From assembly GCA_947253655.1 (NCBI GenBank), contig CAMYAE010000008.1, forward strand, positions 16,390 through 80,389: a DNA stretch of 64,000 bases. Direction: 5' to 3'. The number at the start of each line of letters is the position of its first letter. The first letter of the stretch is position 1. Shown one piece after another: positions 42,848 through 52,037 of the stretch. The notes beneath the pieces are model-generated. The model was not told the origin of the DNA and did not search any database. It saw only the letters and a program-made list of their open reading frames with translations. The position numbers and the translations under genes were made by a program. The DNA is from an uncultured Bacteroidales bacterium (GTDB lineage: Bacteria; Bacteroidota; Bacteroidia; Bacteroidales; UBA932).

Positions 42848-44149
42848 ATGCTAAGAAAAGTTTTATCAATGGTTGCGGTTGCCGTAATATCGGCATTTAA
42901 TATTATTGCCGCCGACGATGACATTCATAGTGGACAGCCGCCATACAATGGGGTTAAAAAGCCTTGGACCTTCACCCCTTTACCAACAGTTAGTTACAGC
43001 ACCGACCTCGGCCTGCAACTTGGAGCCTTATGCGACATCTATCATTTTACCAAGGATCACAATTCTCCTGATTACAAGGAAAAAATATACCTTGATTTCG
43101 GTTGGGCAACCAAAGGCTCCGGATATGTACACGGCTATTTCGATTCTCCTTATCTTACTAATTATCTTAGACTTACAGCTTCAGCCACGTATAAAGTAAG
43201 CAGCCTCTTCCCTTTCTACGGTTTCAACGGCTCCGCTTCGCCTCTAACTCCGGAAATGGATCTGAACAAGGATAGAGGAGTTGCTTTTTACAGCATGGGG
43301 CTGAATATGCTAAGACTGATGCTTACATTTCAAGGAAGAATTGCAGGAGAGTTGAAATGGATGGGCGGATGCAATTTCTGGGACTTCAAGGTCAAGGACA
43401 TTCCCGAAAAAAATTATGACAGCGGCAACACTCTTCTGAAAGAATATATAAGACATGGCATTATCAATGCCGATGAGGTCTCCGGAGGCAGTCATTTTGA
43501 GCTGCGAGGAGGGCTCACATACGACACGAGGGATAATGAAGCCGCTCCCGACAAGGGTATATGGGCGGAAGCCTATATTTACGGGTCAAAAGATTTTTCC
43601 GGCCGGGGCTACGATTATCTGAAATCTGCCATTCATTTCAGGCATTATTTTCCGATATGGAAAGGCCATGTCACCGGTGCCTACCACATAGGGATTCAAA
43701 ACCGCATAGCCGGGGAGGCCCCTTTCTACCAGCTGCACGAAATTGCCGCCGTCTTATTGAAACAGCCTGAAACTGACGGGCTTGGAGGGAGAAACACTGT
43801 ACGAGGCCTTTTGCTTGATCGCCTTGTGGGCGACGGATATATATGGGGGAATTTTGAAATCCGGTGTCTGCTTTATTCTTTTGAGTTTATGAAACACCGC
43901 TGGCAGATAGGCACCAATCCGTTTTTTGACACAGGTATGGTGACCCAGACATATAGGCTTGACCGAATGAAGTCTGCCGGCTCAGAGATAATATACAGAG
44001 ACAAGGCCGAAAGGCTTCATAATAGCATAGGTGCAGGCTTGAAATTATCCATGGACCATAATTTTATAATATCGGCCGAGGCCGCAAGGCCTTTATCACG
44101 GCAGGACGGGGAATACGGAGTAAATGTGGGTGTAAACTATATATTTTAA
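42848..44149 (+). CDS. BamA/TamA-like outer-membrane barrel protein (Omp85-type C-terminal domain)
   Basis: A 433-residue protein with a signal peptide (MLRKVLSMVAVAVISAFNIIA|A), no POTRA domain, and a predicted beta-barrel ending NVGVNYIF. The segment GLGGRNTVRGLLLDRLVGDGYIWGN resembles the conserved VRG motif of Omp85 barrels, and YDTRDNEAAPDKGIWAEAYI resembles the first strands of surface-antigen domains. I use the ATG at 42848; an in-frame GTG at 42830 overlaps the -7 box TAAATTTG (42823-42830). Function is unknown; POTRA-less Omp85-like proteins are common in this phylum. Confidence 0.72.
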   Translation: MLRKVLSMVAVAVISAFNIIAADDDIHSGQPPYNGVKKPWTFTPLPTVSYSTDLGLQLGALCDIYHFTKDHNSPDYKEKIYLDFGWATKGSGYVHGYFDSPYLTNYLRLTASATYKVSSLFPFYGFNGSASPLTPEMDLNKDRGVAFYSMGLNMLRLMLTFQGRIAGELKWMGGCNFWDFKVKDIPEKNYDSGNTLLKEYIRHGIINADEVSGGSHFELRGGLTYDTRDNEAAPDKGIWAEAYIYGSKDFSGRGYDYLKSAIHFRHYFPIWKGHVTGAYHIGIQNRIAGEAPFYQLHEIAAVLLKQPETDGLGGRNTVRGLLLDRLVGDGYIWGNFEIRCLLYSFEFMKHRWQIGTNPFFDTGMVTQTYRLDRMKSAGSEIIYRDKAERLHNSIGAGLKLSMDHNFIISAEAARPLSRQDGEYGVNVGVNYIF

Positions 44150-44150
44150 T

Positions 44151-44181
44151 TTTGTCTTGTTTTTTCATTTTGCTATATTTG
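44151..44181 (+). promoter_or_regulatory. Promoter of the rubrerythrin gene
   Basis: TTTG at 44151-44154, exactly 19 nt, then TATATTTG at 44174-44181: a perfect Bacteroidota promoter. A second -7-like box, TAAATTTG, lies at 44186-44193. The leader would be about 60 nt and AT-rich. Confidence 0.78.
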
Positions 44182-44249
44182 TATATAAATTTGAATTATT
44201 AAAAATGATATAACGGTCAAGGCCGTTTTAAAATTTAAATTATATAAAG

Positions 44250-44810
44250 ATGAAAAAGAAATTCAGATGTCTCGTATGCGGTTATGTATATGAGGGAGAG
44301 AATCCTCCGGAGAGATGCCCGCAGTGTAAAGCTCCTGCAAGCAAATTTGAAGAGATTAATTATGAGGCCGGCGAGCCTGATTGGGCGTGCGAACACCGTC
44401 TCGGCGATGGCAAAGTTGAAGATCCGGAAGTGCTCCAAGGTCTTAAAGACCATTTCAACGGAGAATGTTCCGAAGTAGGAATGTACCTTGCAATGAGCCG
44501 TCAGGCTGAGCGTGAGGGCTATCCTGAAATCGCAGAGGCTTTCAAGAGGTACGCTTTCGAAGAGGCTGAGCATGCTTCAAAATTTGCCGAACTGCTCGGT
44601 GAGATTGTATGGGACACCAAGACCAATTTGGAAAAGAGATACCAGGCGGAAGCAGGTGCATGCGAGGGCAAGCTTGCCATAGCCACAAGGGCAAAGAAGC
44701 TGGGATATGACGCAATCCACGACACAGTCCACGAAATGGCAAAGGACGAGGCCCGTCACGGTTCAGGCTTCTACGGCTTGTACAAGAGATATTTCCTTGA
44801 CAAGGAATAA
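44250..44810 (+). CDS. Reverse rubrerythrin (N-terminal rubredoxin plus ferritin-like diiron domain)
   Basis: A 186-residue peroxide-detoxifying protein. The N-terminal rubredoxin centre uses C7-x2-C10 and C23-x2-C26; the C-terminal four-helix diiron domain has E-x6-Y helices with FEEAEHASKF and DEARHGSGF giving the two E-x-x-H ligand pairs. The domain order is reversed relative to classical rubrerythrin, as in the NADH-peroxidase-type revRbr of anaerobes. It accepts electrons from an NADH-rubredoxin reductase to reduce H2O2. Its own promoter is a perfect consensus and a terminator follows, so it is a single-gene unit, probably strongly expressed. Confidence 0.92.
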   Translation: MKKKFRCLVCGYVYEGENPPERCPQCKAPASKFEEINYEAGEPDWACEHRLGDGKVEDPEVLQGLKDHFNGECSEVGMYLAMSRQAEREGYPEIAEAFKRYAFEEAEHASKFAELLGEIVWDTKTNLEKRYQAEAGACEGKLAIATRAKKLGYDAIHDTVHEMAKDEARHGSGFYGLYKRYFLDKE

Positions 44811-44828
44811 GATTGTTCAGATTGCTTA

Positions 44829-44852
44829 AAGTCCGGGTTGCCGGACTTTTTT
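44829..44852 (+). terminator. Terminator after the rubrerythrin gene
   Basis: AAGTCCGG (44829-44836) pairs with CCGGACTT (44841-44848) over the loop GTTG and runs into six T. It lies just before the 3' end of the convergent Hsp15-like gene. Confidence 0.85.
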
Positions 44853-44855
44853 CGT

Positions 44856-45305
44856 TTAAAAATCTTCGTCGGATATTCCGAAGCGCAGGGCTATGTCGTC
44901 CGGAATTTCTTCAGCATCGGAATAGTCCACATTATCCCACAATGCCTCCATTTCCCTTCTGTCCTTTTTGGTAGGACGCCCCGTTCCCCTGTCCCTTTTC
45001 AAGAAGAAAGTCTCCACCGGGGCCTTAAGCTTCTCAAGTTCGGCTTCAGGAGTGAGGTTTTCCGCGAAATCGCTGACTAATTTTGCACCCACCCTGTTCT
45101 GAATCAAGGATTTTACCCTGTAGGTATATGCTACGGACCCTTTACGCACCTCGACCACATCTCCGACCTTGATCATTTTCGATGGTTTGGCATTTACTCC
45201 GCCCACCTTTACCTTATTGCCCTTGCAGGCATCGGTAGCCTCGGACCTTGTCTTATAGACCCTTATGGCCCAGAGATACCTGTCTATTCTGACAACATCA
45301 GCCAT
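44856..45305 (-). CDS. S4-domain RNA-binding protein (Hsp15/HslR-like)
   Basis: A 149-residue protein with an N-terminal S4 domain (VRIDRYLWAIRVYKTRSEATDACKGNKVKVGG), followed by a basic segment and an acidic tail. Hsp15 binds free 50S subunits carrying nascent chains and helps recycle them after heat shock. The motif RGTGRPTKKDRREMEAL is also seen in family members. It lies 12 bp downstream of manA on the same strand, so it is probably co-transcribed with it. Confidence 0.88.
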   Translation of the reverse strand: MADVVRIDRYLWAIRVYKTRSEATDACKGNKVKVGGVNAKPSKMIKVGDVVEVRKGSVAYTYRVKSLIQNRVGAKLVSDFAENLTPEAELEKLKAPVETFFLKRDRGTGRPTKKDRREMEALWDNVDYSDAEEIPDDIALRFGISDEDF

Positions 45306-45317
45306 ATCTATAAATAT

Positions 45318-46397
45318 TTATGAATCCATCCTGTCGTCAATATCTTCATCTTCGCAGCAATCTTCTCCGTCCAAAAAAGGCTCGGCGTCCTTGTTTATAT
45401 ATTCGTCTTCTTTTTCGTCCCGATGCGGCACCGTAGCCTCCAAAAGCACTGTGTCGGAATCCATTGGGGCTAAGATAAAATCGGGCATTTCAGCAGGCAC
45501 AAGGACGGCCTCGCCTTCTCCGATTATATAGTTATCGGTTTTCGGCCGCCCGTCGCCGCTTTCCGCCTGCAATTGAAGAGAAGCCTTGCCGCTAACGCAC
45601 AGATAAACCAAAAAGGCTCCGAACTGCTCCGTATATATGTGCATTGGATCTTTAAGAGACAGACGCGTAACGGCAAATTCATCTTCCACAGCAAGCTTGG
45701 CGGTGATGTCATCCTTGTCTTCATGATGCCTCGCAGGGGGCTCCGGAGCCACATAAGCTCCCATTTCCACGAAATCTATCGCTGCTTCTATGTTGAGTTC
45801 GTCTTCATCGGCAGCCGTCCCCCATGAGGATATTTTCAGATCCAAATCGGAAGATTCGGCGACCTCGACAATTTTAAGCCCTCCTGACGCAGCGTGAACA
45901 GTTCCGGGGTTAATCTGGAAAAAGTCTCCTTTGTGAGGAACTACCTCATTCAGGACATCTCCTATTGAGCCGTCAAGGCATTTGTTATAAAAATCGGTAG
46001 CCGTCAACTGCCTGTCGAAACCAAGGTATAACCTCGAACCCGGCTCCGCATCGGCAATATACCATAATTTCTTCTTGCCAAGGGCATCATATCTTTCTTC
46101 GGCCACCCTGTCGTCAGGGCATACAATTAGCGGAGTCCTCCCTTTTACATTAATCCATCTTATTGCCAACGGGAACTGCCGCCCATAGAAATAATATACA
46201 TTGTCCCCAACTACCCTGTCGAGATACGTTTCCATGACGTCTCCAATGGAACTTCCTGCGAGCCAACCATTTGATATAACCGAATCAATGTAGCCAAGGT
46301 CGGCGATACGGTAATCATAGCCTTTCTTTCCACCCCAGTCCGTCTCTTGAGCTGCCGCTTCAAACATTAGGGGATATAATTTTCTTTTTTTCTCCAT
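45318..46397 (-). CDS. manA: Class I mannose-6-phosphate isomerase
   Basis: Interconverts mannose 6-phosphate and fructose 6-phosphate (zinc-dependent cupin). The 359-residue protein has FPLAIRWINVKGRTPLIVCPDD, a stretch where the canonical HPD-like region lies, then HKGDFFQINPGTVHAA with metal ligands His and Glu-equivalent positions, and LDLKISSWG where classical enzymes have D-x-T-Y-R-x-x-D-W. The C-terminus (about 30 residues) is very acidic (Asp/Glu). I use the ATG at 46395-46397; the frame opens 16 codons upstream. Several canonical residues are varied, but the overall arrangement fits the short ManA of Bacteroidota. Confidence 0.82.
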   Translation of the reverse strand: MEKKRKLYPLMFEAAAQETDWGGKKGYDYRIADLGYIDSVISNGWLAGSSIGDVMETYLDRVVGDNVYYFYGRQFPLAIRWINVKGRTPLIVCPDDRVAEERYDALGKKKLWYIADAEPGSRLYLGFDRQLTATDFYNKCLDGSIGDVLNEVVPHKGDFFQINPGTVHAASGGLKIVEVAESSDLDLKISSWGTAADEDELNIEAAIDFVEMGAYVAPEPPARHHEDKDDITAKLAVEDEFAVTRLSLKDPMHIYTEQFGAFLVYLCVSGKASLQLQAESGDGRPKTDNYIIGEGEAVLVPAEMPDFILAPMDSDTVLLEATVPHRDEKEDEYINKDAEPFLDGEDCCEDEDIDDRMDS

Positions 46398-46640
46398 ACT
46401 AAATCTCAGCGGCTTTTCTCCCACCGCTGTCACAAAAATAACCAAATTCCTCTAATTATGAAATACCGTAAGGCGTTAGGATTTTATAAAATAGAATTTA
46501 TTTAATTAGCAAGAATATTTAGAAAGAATGGGTTAATAACATAACACCAAGATTTCATTACATGGCTTGCACCTTGCTAAAACAAGCACGTGAGACGGAT
46601 ATAAAAAAATGAGGACGGCTGAAAAGCCATCCTCGTTTAG

Positions 46641-46713
<73 letters not shown>

Positions 46714-46810
46714 ATGTTGGATTACAAATATAGGAATTATTTTTATAATACCCAAAAATAATCCAAAATTTCTTCTAACGGCAGGGCAGGCGAGGAGTGT
46801 TCCGCTAAGA

Positions 46811-48421
46811 CTAACTCCTTGGTTCCGGGGTGTTTTGGGGGTTGAAGACATCCAGGAAATATATTTTATTCTTCTCGTAAATGCTAAAATGTTCCTTAAG
46901 ACGCCCTTCAAACAGATTAAGGTCTCTCGAATCAGGCTTTGTCCAAGCAGCTTCCGACAATGCGGCAATTCTTGGGAAAAGCATGTAATCGAGACGGTTA
47001 CCGTCCACTACCCTTTCCGTCCACAAGTTTGCCTGAACTCCAAGTATCTTTGCATCCTTTGGATATTTGACATCAAATCCCATTGGGTCAAACTCATATA
47101 TCTTCCTATATGTGTTTAACGGAAAACGACGCCAGTCAACCCCATAGACTTGAACGGTATCCTGAGGATAGTCCAAATACATCGGAAGACGCGGACTGAG
47201 GACTACGCTGTAGCCTTTATCAAAGGCTTTCTGAAGCTGCTCCTGCCTGTTCTGCCTCCAAAAATAGATTATTGTCTTCTCCGGCGGCAAATCGGAACTT
47301 GCAACCTCATCCCAAGCAGCAATTCTGTTATTGATTCTAAACAAAGAATCGGCAATCCTCTTGAAGAAATATCTCTCCACATCAGGCAGGGAGCCCAATT
47401 GCTCTTTGTCCATAAGGGCCTGAATATCTCTGTCAGAGTTCCAGTCTTCATTTCCGTAATGCACCTCATCTCCGCCGAGATGTATAATCTGTGACGGGAA
47501 AAGTGCATCAACCTCCTTAAGTATCGCTGTCAGAAAGGAATAAACTGTGTCTCTACCCGGATTGAACGTATAATTCGGATAATCAGGCGAGCCTCCGCCG
47601 CTATATTCAGGATAAGCCATCACAGCAGCAGACGCATGTCCCGGCATATCAATTTCAGGAATAACCTCAATATTGCGCTCTTTTGCATAAGACACTATTT
47701 CCTTAATGTCTTCTTGCGTATAATACTGAGCAGGAGCATAAGGAGAAGAATAATATCCTATTCCTCCTATATATGCCAAATTGGGATAAGCTTTTATTTC
47801 AATCCTCCAGCCCTGCGAATCCGTAAGATGCCAATGGAAGCGGTTCAACTTGTAGACGGACATCCAGCTCAAAATCTGCTTGACTTTCTCTTTCCCGAAA
47901 AAGTGCCTGGCCTCATCGAGCATAAAGCCTCTCCAGGCATATTGAGGAGCATCTTTGATCTTCCAGCATTTAATGTCGATTGCACCGCTTCTCTCCTCTT
48001 CAAGCATAGCCAACTGCAAAAATGACATTATGCCGTTAATGATACCGGCAGCCTCTGAAGAAGATATATACACGGACTGACTGTCCATTTCAAGTCTGTA
48101 ACTCTCCGGATTTTTAGTCTTGTCAGACTTAAGATAGACGGTGTGCCGCCCCTTGCAGGTATTGCCGTTACGCAAGGGAGCAACACTAACCGCCATATTG
48201 CAGAATCGCATAAGCTCTTTCTGCAAAAGCAAGGCCTGGTCTTCATAGCAATCGTCATATAAAATCCCGCACTGCGAAGAAAGCCTGAAAACTTCACCGT
48301 TGACAATACGGCTTTCTTCCGGCTGAGGTATTATAGGACACTCTGTTCCAAACGCCTTAGTGGCGACAGTCGAGAGACAAATAACGACGATCGCCATGAA
48401 GATATTTCTGTTACAGATCAT
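46811..48421 (-). CDS. Glycoside hydrolase family 20 beta-N-acetylhexosaminidase, secreted
   Basis: A 536-residue secreted enzyme (signal peptide to about residue 25, ATKAFG|T). It has a GH20b domain, then the barrel with GFMLDEARHFFGKEKVKQIL, FHWHLTDSQGWRIEI, PEIDMPGHASAA and the catalytic pair D318-E319 in HLGGDEV. Trp-rich NLWTER and a late AALSEAAW match chitobiase/hexosaminidases. It is only distantly like the PUL GH20 at 24953-27037, so the two are not recent duplicates. It is the last gene of the 46.8-54.4 kb carbohydrate cluster. A short SD-led ORF overlaps its start. Confidence 0.94.
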   Translation of the reverse strand: MICNRNIFMAIVVICLSTVATKAFGTECPIIPQPEESRIVNGEVFRLSSQCGILYDDCYEDQALLLQKELMRFCNMAVSVAPLRNGNTCKGRHTVYLKSDKTKNPESYRLEMDSQSVYISSSEAAGIINGIMSFLQLAMLEEERSGAIDIKCWKIKDAPQYAWRGFMLDEARHFFGKEKVKQILSWMSVYKLNRFHWHLTDSQGWRIEIKAYPNLAYIGGIGYYSSPYAPAQYYTQEDIKEIVSYAKERNIEVIPEIDMPGHASAAVMAYPEYSGGGSPDYPNYTFNPGRDTVYSFLTAILKEVDALFPSQIIHLGGDEVHYGNEDWNSDRDIQALMDKEQLGSLPDVERYFFKRIADSLFRINNRIAAWDEVASSDLPPEKTIIYFWRQNRQEQLQKAFDKGYSVVLSPRLPMYLDYPQDTVQVYGVDWRRFPLNTYRKIYEFDPMGFDVKYPKDAKILGVQANLWTERVVDGNRLDYMLFPRIAALSEAAWTKPDSRDLNLFEGRLKEHFSIYEKNKIYFLDVFNPQNTPEPRS

Positions 48422-48482
48422 ACTTAATTATTTCGTAAGGAATCACATCTAATTTCGTAGTTACCTCTGACATGAAGGGCAT
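48411..48482 (-). CDS. Candidate 23-residue leader peptide upstream of GH20
   Basis: A short ORF (MPFMSEVTTKLDVIPYEII...) begins at the ATG 48480-48482, 8 nt after a strong SD (GGAGGAG) and ends at TAA 48411-48413, overlapping the GH20 start (48419-48421) by 11 nt. A good SD is rare in this genome. It may couple translation to GH20 or be a real small protein; chance cannot be excluded. Confidence 0.35.
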   Translation of the reverse strand: MPFMSEVTTKLDVIPYEIIKYDL

Positions 48483-48567
48483 AAGACTTTCTCCTCCTGT
48501 AGAAATTACATTGGAATTAATGTGATAGAATTATTAATTTAAATAAATTTTAGTGTTAATATTCATT

Positions 48568-49845
48568 CTACTTATGCTTATCCCTTATCGGGCGTGATAT
48601 CACAAAATCGCAGAAATCGTGATAAAGCTGATTATCCTGCGGATCGGAAGAATTTTTCAGAGAACGCACAGACCAGCCTCCCTGATAGTAGGCAAGACGC
48701 CTGTTCTTCCATACCCCGTGCTCCTTAAAAGCTTTCATATAGTCTCTCAGCTTATAGCCGCGCCCATATCTTACCAAGGCATTGTCGTCAAACTCGAGTT
48801 CCATATCCATTCCGGCAAGTTCGGCCTCGGCACAAGCACTGTTCAGTCTTTCATAAGGGACATCCTTATTGAAAAAATAATTCGGCTGGAGATATGCGAA
48901 ATTGAAGCCATAAGACCGCCAATCAGCATATCCCGCTGCCCTGTAATACGGAATCCAGTTAAAGGAATAATTATTACTGTTTATATAAGCGGCAAGATCA
49001 AAAAGCATATCCTTAGTGTCACCTGACTGCTCGGCGACCCAATAGAAGCCGGCAAGCTTTATATTTTTGTATTTCATTGCCTTGAATTTCTCAACGACCT
49101 TGTCAACATACCACTTGCAGGCACGAACCCTGTCAGTCCGATTGCTAAAATCCAACTGCTCTCCGTTAATTTCGCCCCAATATGAAGTGCCTCCAGAATG
49201 CGTAGCAGAATACAGGCAAGTAATCGGCTCCGGTATACCTACAACAATAGTCCTGGCACTTGCCGGCTCCCCCAAAATCACTTTTGCATCGCCGACAGCC
49301 TTGTCAATGGCACCGGCTCCGGAATCCTTGCTGCAATAATAGTCTATCAATCGTCCCCAATCATCTTTATTGGCAGATTGCATATATGAACCCTTATATT
49401 TGTAGCCGGTAACCAAGGTCTTCCCCGGCCCTCCGTTCACTGCAGGATCCATAAACTCCAGCAACAAGAAACTGTCGAAAAGCCAGTGGCTTTTATTGGA
49501 CTTGTCGGTATATACCACATAGTCTTTCATCATATCCTTACTCCAGCTATATGGTGACCTATGGTGACCTCCACCATATATAAGGACCATATCGGTAGAA
49601 GACAAAATCTCATTATGGTCTTGATTGTCTTTATTATCCTTATTATCTTGATTGTCTTGGTTGTCCTGATTATCTTGATTGTCTTGGTTGTCCTGATTAT
49701 TCTTATTATCCTGATTGTTCTGCGAACCTCCGGGTGTCACAAAATCTTCCCACTTCGGGATCGCCTTTGGTGGCTGTGAACACCCAATAAAGCCGTAAAT
49801 ACATAAAAAGGATGCAGCCAAAAACAGTTTTAATATATTTCTCAT
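48568..49845 (-). CDS. DUF4855 lipoprotein with Asn-Gln-Asp repeat linker
   Basis: A 425-residue lipoprotein (lipobox FIGC, Cys22). Residues about 41-79 are a low-complexity linker of N-Q-D and N-K-D triplets, followed by a DUF4855 domain with MVLIYGGGHHRSPYSWSKD, WLFDSFLLLEF, VVGIPEP, KLAGFYWVAEQ and MDMELEFDDNA. DUF4855 proteins are found in carbohydrate clusters of gut Bacteroidota and have a TIM-barrel-like look, but no activity is known to me. It lies 13 bp downstream of the DUF6259-like gene, so they share an operon. Confidence 0.8.
   Translation of the reverse strand: MRNILKLFLAASFLCIYGFIGCSQPPKAIPKWEDFVTPGGSQNNQDNKNNQDNQDNQDNQDNQDNQDNKDNKDNQDHNEILSSTDMVLIYGGGHHRSPYSWSKDMMKDYVVYTDKSNKSHWLFDSFLLLEFMDPAVNGGPGKTLVTGYKYKGSYMQSANKDDWGRLIDYYCSKDSGAGAIDKAVGDAKVILGEPASARTIVVGIPEPITCLYSATHSGGTSYWGEINGEQLDFSNRTDRVRACKWYVDKVVEKFKAMKYKNIKLAGFYWVAEQSGDTKDMLFDLAAYINSNNYSFNWIPYYRAAGYADWRSYGFNFAYLQPNYFFNKDVPYERLNSACAEAELAGMDMELEFDDNALVRYGRGYKLRDYMKAFKEHGVWKNRRLAYYQGGWSVRSLKNSSDPQDNQLYHDFCDFVISRPIRDKHK
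49618..49722. repeat. 9-bp tandem repeat encoding the Asn-Gln-Asp linker
   Basis: About twelve degenerate copies of a 9-bp unit (on the minus strand AAY-CAR-GAY, with some AAR in place of CAR) lie inside the DUF4855 gene. The unit length keeps frame, so copy number can change without breaking the protein. Confidence 0.8.
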
Positions 49846-49858
49846 CTCCTAATTATTT

Positions 49859-51898
49859 TCATAATTTTATCCTTATAACATTCAAAGCCTCAACTATATA
49901 GTATTTACCATTCATTGAAATCCGACAGTCTTCCTTGCCCATATTGACTACAACAGCATATTTTTTCCCTGCTACATCAAGCCACTCCGCTCCCATAACT
50001 TCTGAAGCCTCCCCATATCCCGGCACCGCAATTTCCCTGTCCGCTCCTTTAGGGACAAAATCCTTGATAAATCTGCCTCCGAAGAATAAGTCACGGTTCT
50101 TTTTTCTGAATTTTGCAAGAGTCTTGAGGAAATCGGCCTCTACGCGATTTTTGTCAGACATAAGAGCTTCAGGCTCAGCCCATCCCAACTGAGAGCCCCA
50201 CAAAAGGCTCATCATAGAAATATATCTCAAAGAGCCGTCATTAATAACATAAGGGATATAGGTATAGCCGCTATATACGCATCTGTCCGAATATATTAAA
50301 GGAAAAAGCGGCACAATTTTTTGTCCGGAAGCGTGAGGAGTATTGACTATCAGCAACATATCGAACATGTTAATATAGCACTCCGCATTTTCTTCTGTTG
50401 TAATGGCTTTTTCCTCACCGAATATATTGGCTCTGAAATCGTTAATCATCGACCTGTAGGCTTCGGACCACCAGCTGCCTCCGCCTTTCGGATGACTGTG
50501 ATTGGCGGCATAGCACGCTTCGTCCTTGGCTGCAGCTATCTGATCGAAATATACGCCGTCGGTGCCCAACTCGCCAAGTATTCTTGAACTTACCGTCCTT
50601 AATTTATCCTGCCATATCGAAGAAGTAGGACAGGTCACGGTATTAGCAACTTTGGAAGAATAGACTTCAGTATATAGTGTCCCGTCAGTCTTTCTGCAAG
50701 AAGCCTCATAGCCCTTGTCTGGCAAATAGCTGTCCGCATTTGCGTCCCAAAGGCGTCCGTTGATATAAGGAGTGACAAAAGCACCTTTTCTTTGAGCTTG
50801 AGAGACCATTTCGGCAAAGCCTTTCTTAGCTGGGAAATAATCCGGATAATGCGTGTCAAAGTCGTAATTATGCCAATAATACCAATGTAGGCCGACTCCC
50901 TTACCATAGAAATCCAATGCCTTGTCAAGGGCTGTCATGGTTTTTTCCGACACTCCCATAGGTCTCAGCCACATGTCGGCCTCAGAAATCCATTTAACGA
51001 TTTTCCTGTCTTTCAGCGGTTTTGCTCCCCACTGCGTGCTTATCGCAAAGGGTCTGTACCATTTGAGCGCGGTTTCCTGCCAACTGCCTTTATTATACCC
51101 CGCAACGGTTGACCACGGAATTTCAAAATGGCAGCCGTCTGACCAGGAATATGAAGCAGTGACTTTTTGGCTCAACCTTATGCCGTCCTTTTCAGACTTG
51201 ACTGTAAGCCACTTGCCTGAAGCCGACTTGTCTTTCGCAGAATAATACAAGGTGCCTTTGTCATCATAGATCATAAGAAGCTGCATTGCACCTATGCACG
51301 AAGGATATCTGCATTCAGACACAAAGCCGTCCGACAAATCGGTCTCTATGCCATAGCCTATCGGCAATATGGCCTTTGCATCACTCATCTTTCTGAAAGT
51401 AATTGACGGGAATTCCACCTCGGTCACAATCCAGCCATCCGGAAGATCAACCGAAAGGCTCCATTCCGGAAGTTCGGCATCATTTGCCAAAGACACCTTG
51501 GCCTTAACCGCCCAGCTACTTTTCCCCTCAAGCAAAAGCCGCCAATTTATGACAACAATTGAGGTATCGGCTTTCTTGTATGAATTAATTCCGTCATAAA
51601 ATGAAAATCTCGGTGTAATGGAAGGGGTCTCCCCACGCGGACCCAATAAAGAAATCCGCCATAAGTCGGGGTTGATGCCACCGTCCGGCAAAATATTCTC
51701 GCCGTTGGATATGAACTTTTCAAAGGAATATTTTCCGTTATTGTTGAATTTCAGAGATATATGTTTATTCTCCAGCACAATTGCCTCAGGAGCACCTCCT
51801 AAAACAACTGGACGAGACTTGTCATAAGCCTCTGTCCCCACATTTAACGGGAGTAATAATGACAATGCATATAATAAATTGCACAGCAAATTAAGCAT
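49859..51898 (-). CDS. DUF6259-like glycoside hydrolase (TIM barrel), secreted
   Basis: A 679-residue protein with a signal sequence (MLNLLCNLLYALSLLLPLNV...). An N-terminal beta-sandwich (about 40-270) precedes a TIM barrel (about 310-580) with LHWYYWHNYDFDTHYPDYFP, FVTPYINGRLWD and GTDGVYFDQIAAA, where the Asp of YFDQ is at the place of a catalytic nucleophile in related alpha-glycosidase clans. A small C-terminal beta domain follows. Family assignment to DUF6259 is from overall pattern; substrate unknown, possibly alpha-linked galactose or GalNAc by analogy with related barrels. It is 13 bp upstream of the DUF4855 gene. A -7 box TATATTTG lies at 51951-51958. Confidence 0.68.
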   Translation of the reverse strand: MLNLLCNLLYALSLLLPLNVGTEAYDKSRPVVLGGAPEAIVLENKHISLKFNNNGKYSFEKFISNGENILPDGGINPDLWRISLLGPRGETPSITPRFSFYDGINSYKKADTSIVVINWRLLLEGKSSWAVKAKVSLANDAELPEWSLSVDLPDGWIVTEVEFPSITFRKMSDAKAILPIGYGIETDLSDGFVSECRYPSCIGAMQLLMIYDDKGTLYYSAKDKSASGKWLTVKSEKDGIRLSQKVTASYSWSDGCHFEIPWSTVAGYNKGSWQETALKWYRPFAISTQWGAKPLKDRKIVKWISEADMWLRPMGVSEKTMTALDKALDFYGKGVGLHWYYWHNYDFDTHYPDYFPAKKGFAEMVSQAQRKGAFVTPYINGRLWDANADSYLPDKGYEASCRKTDGTLYTEVYSSKVANTVTCPTSSIWQDKLRTVSSRILGELGTDGVYFDQIAAAKDEACYAANHSHPKGGGSWWSEAYRSMINDFRANIFGEEKAITTEENAECYINMFDMLLIVNTPHASGQKIVPLFPLIYSDRCVYSGYTYIPYVINDGSLRYISMMSLLWGSQLGWAEPEALMSDKNRVEADFLKTLAKFRKKNRDLFFGGRFIKDFVPKGADREIAVPGYGEASEVMGAEWLDVAGKKYAVVVNMGKEDCRISMNGKYYIVEALNVIRIKL

Positions 51899-52037
51899 TA
51901 TAATCTTAGTTTAGTGTTAGTTATTTCTCCTTTAGAGGGAAATATGTTTACAAATATATTATTATTTATCAAATATTAATCACGAAAAACGGCAGAACCA
52001 TCCTCAAATAACGCAAAAACCTTAACGGATATCCCTA

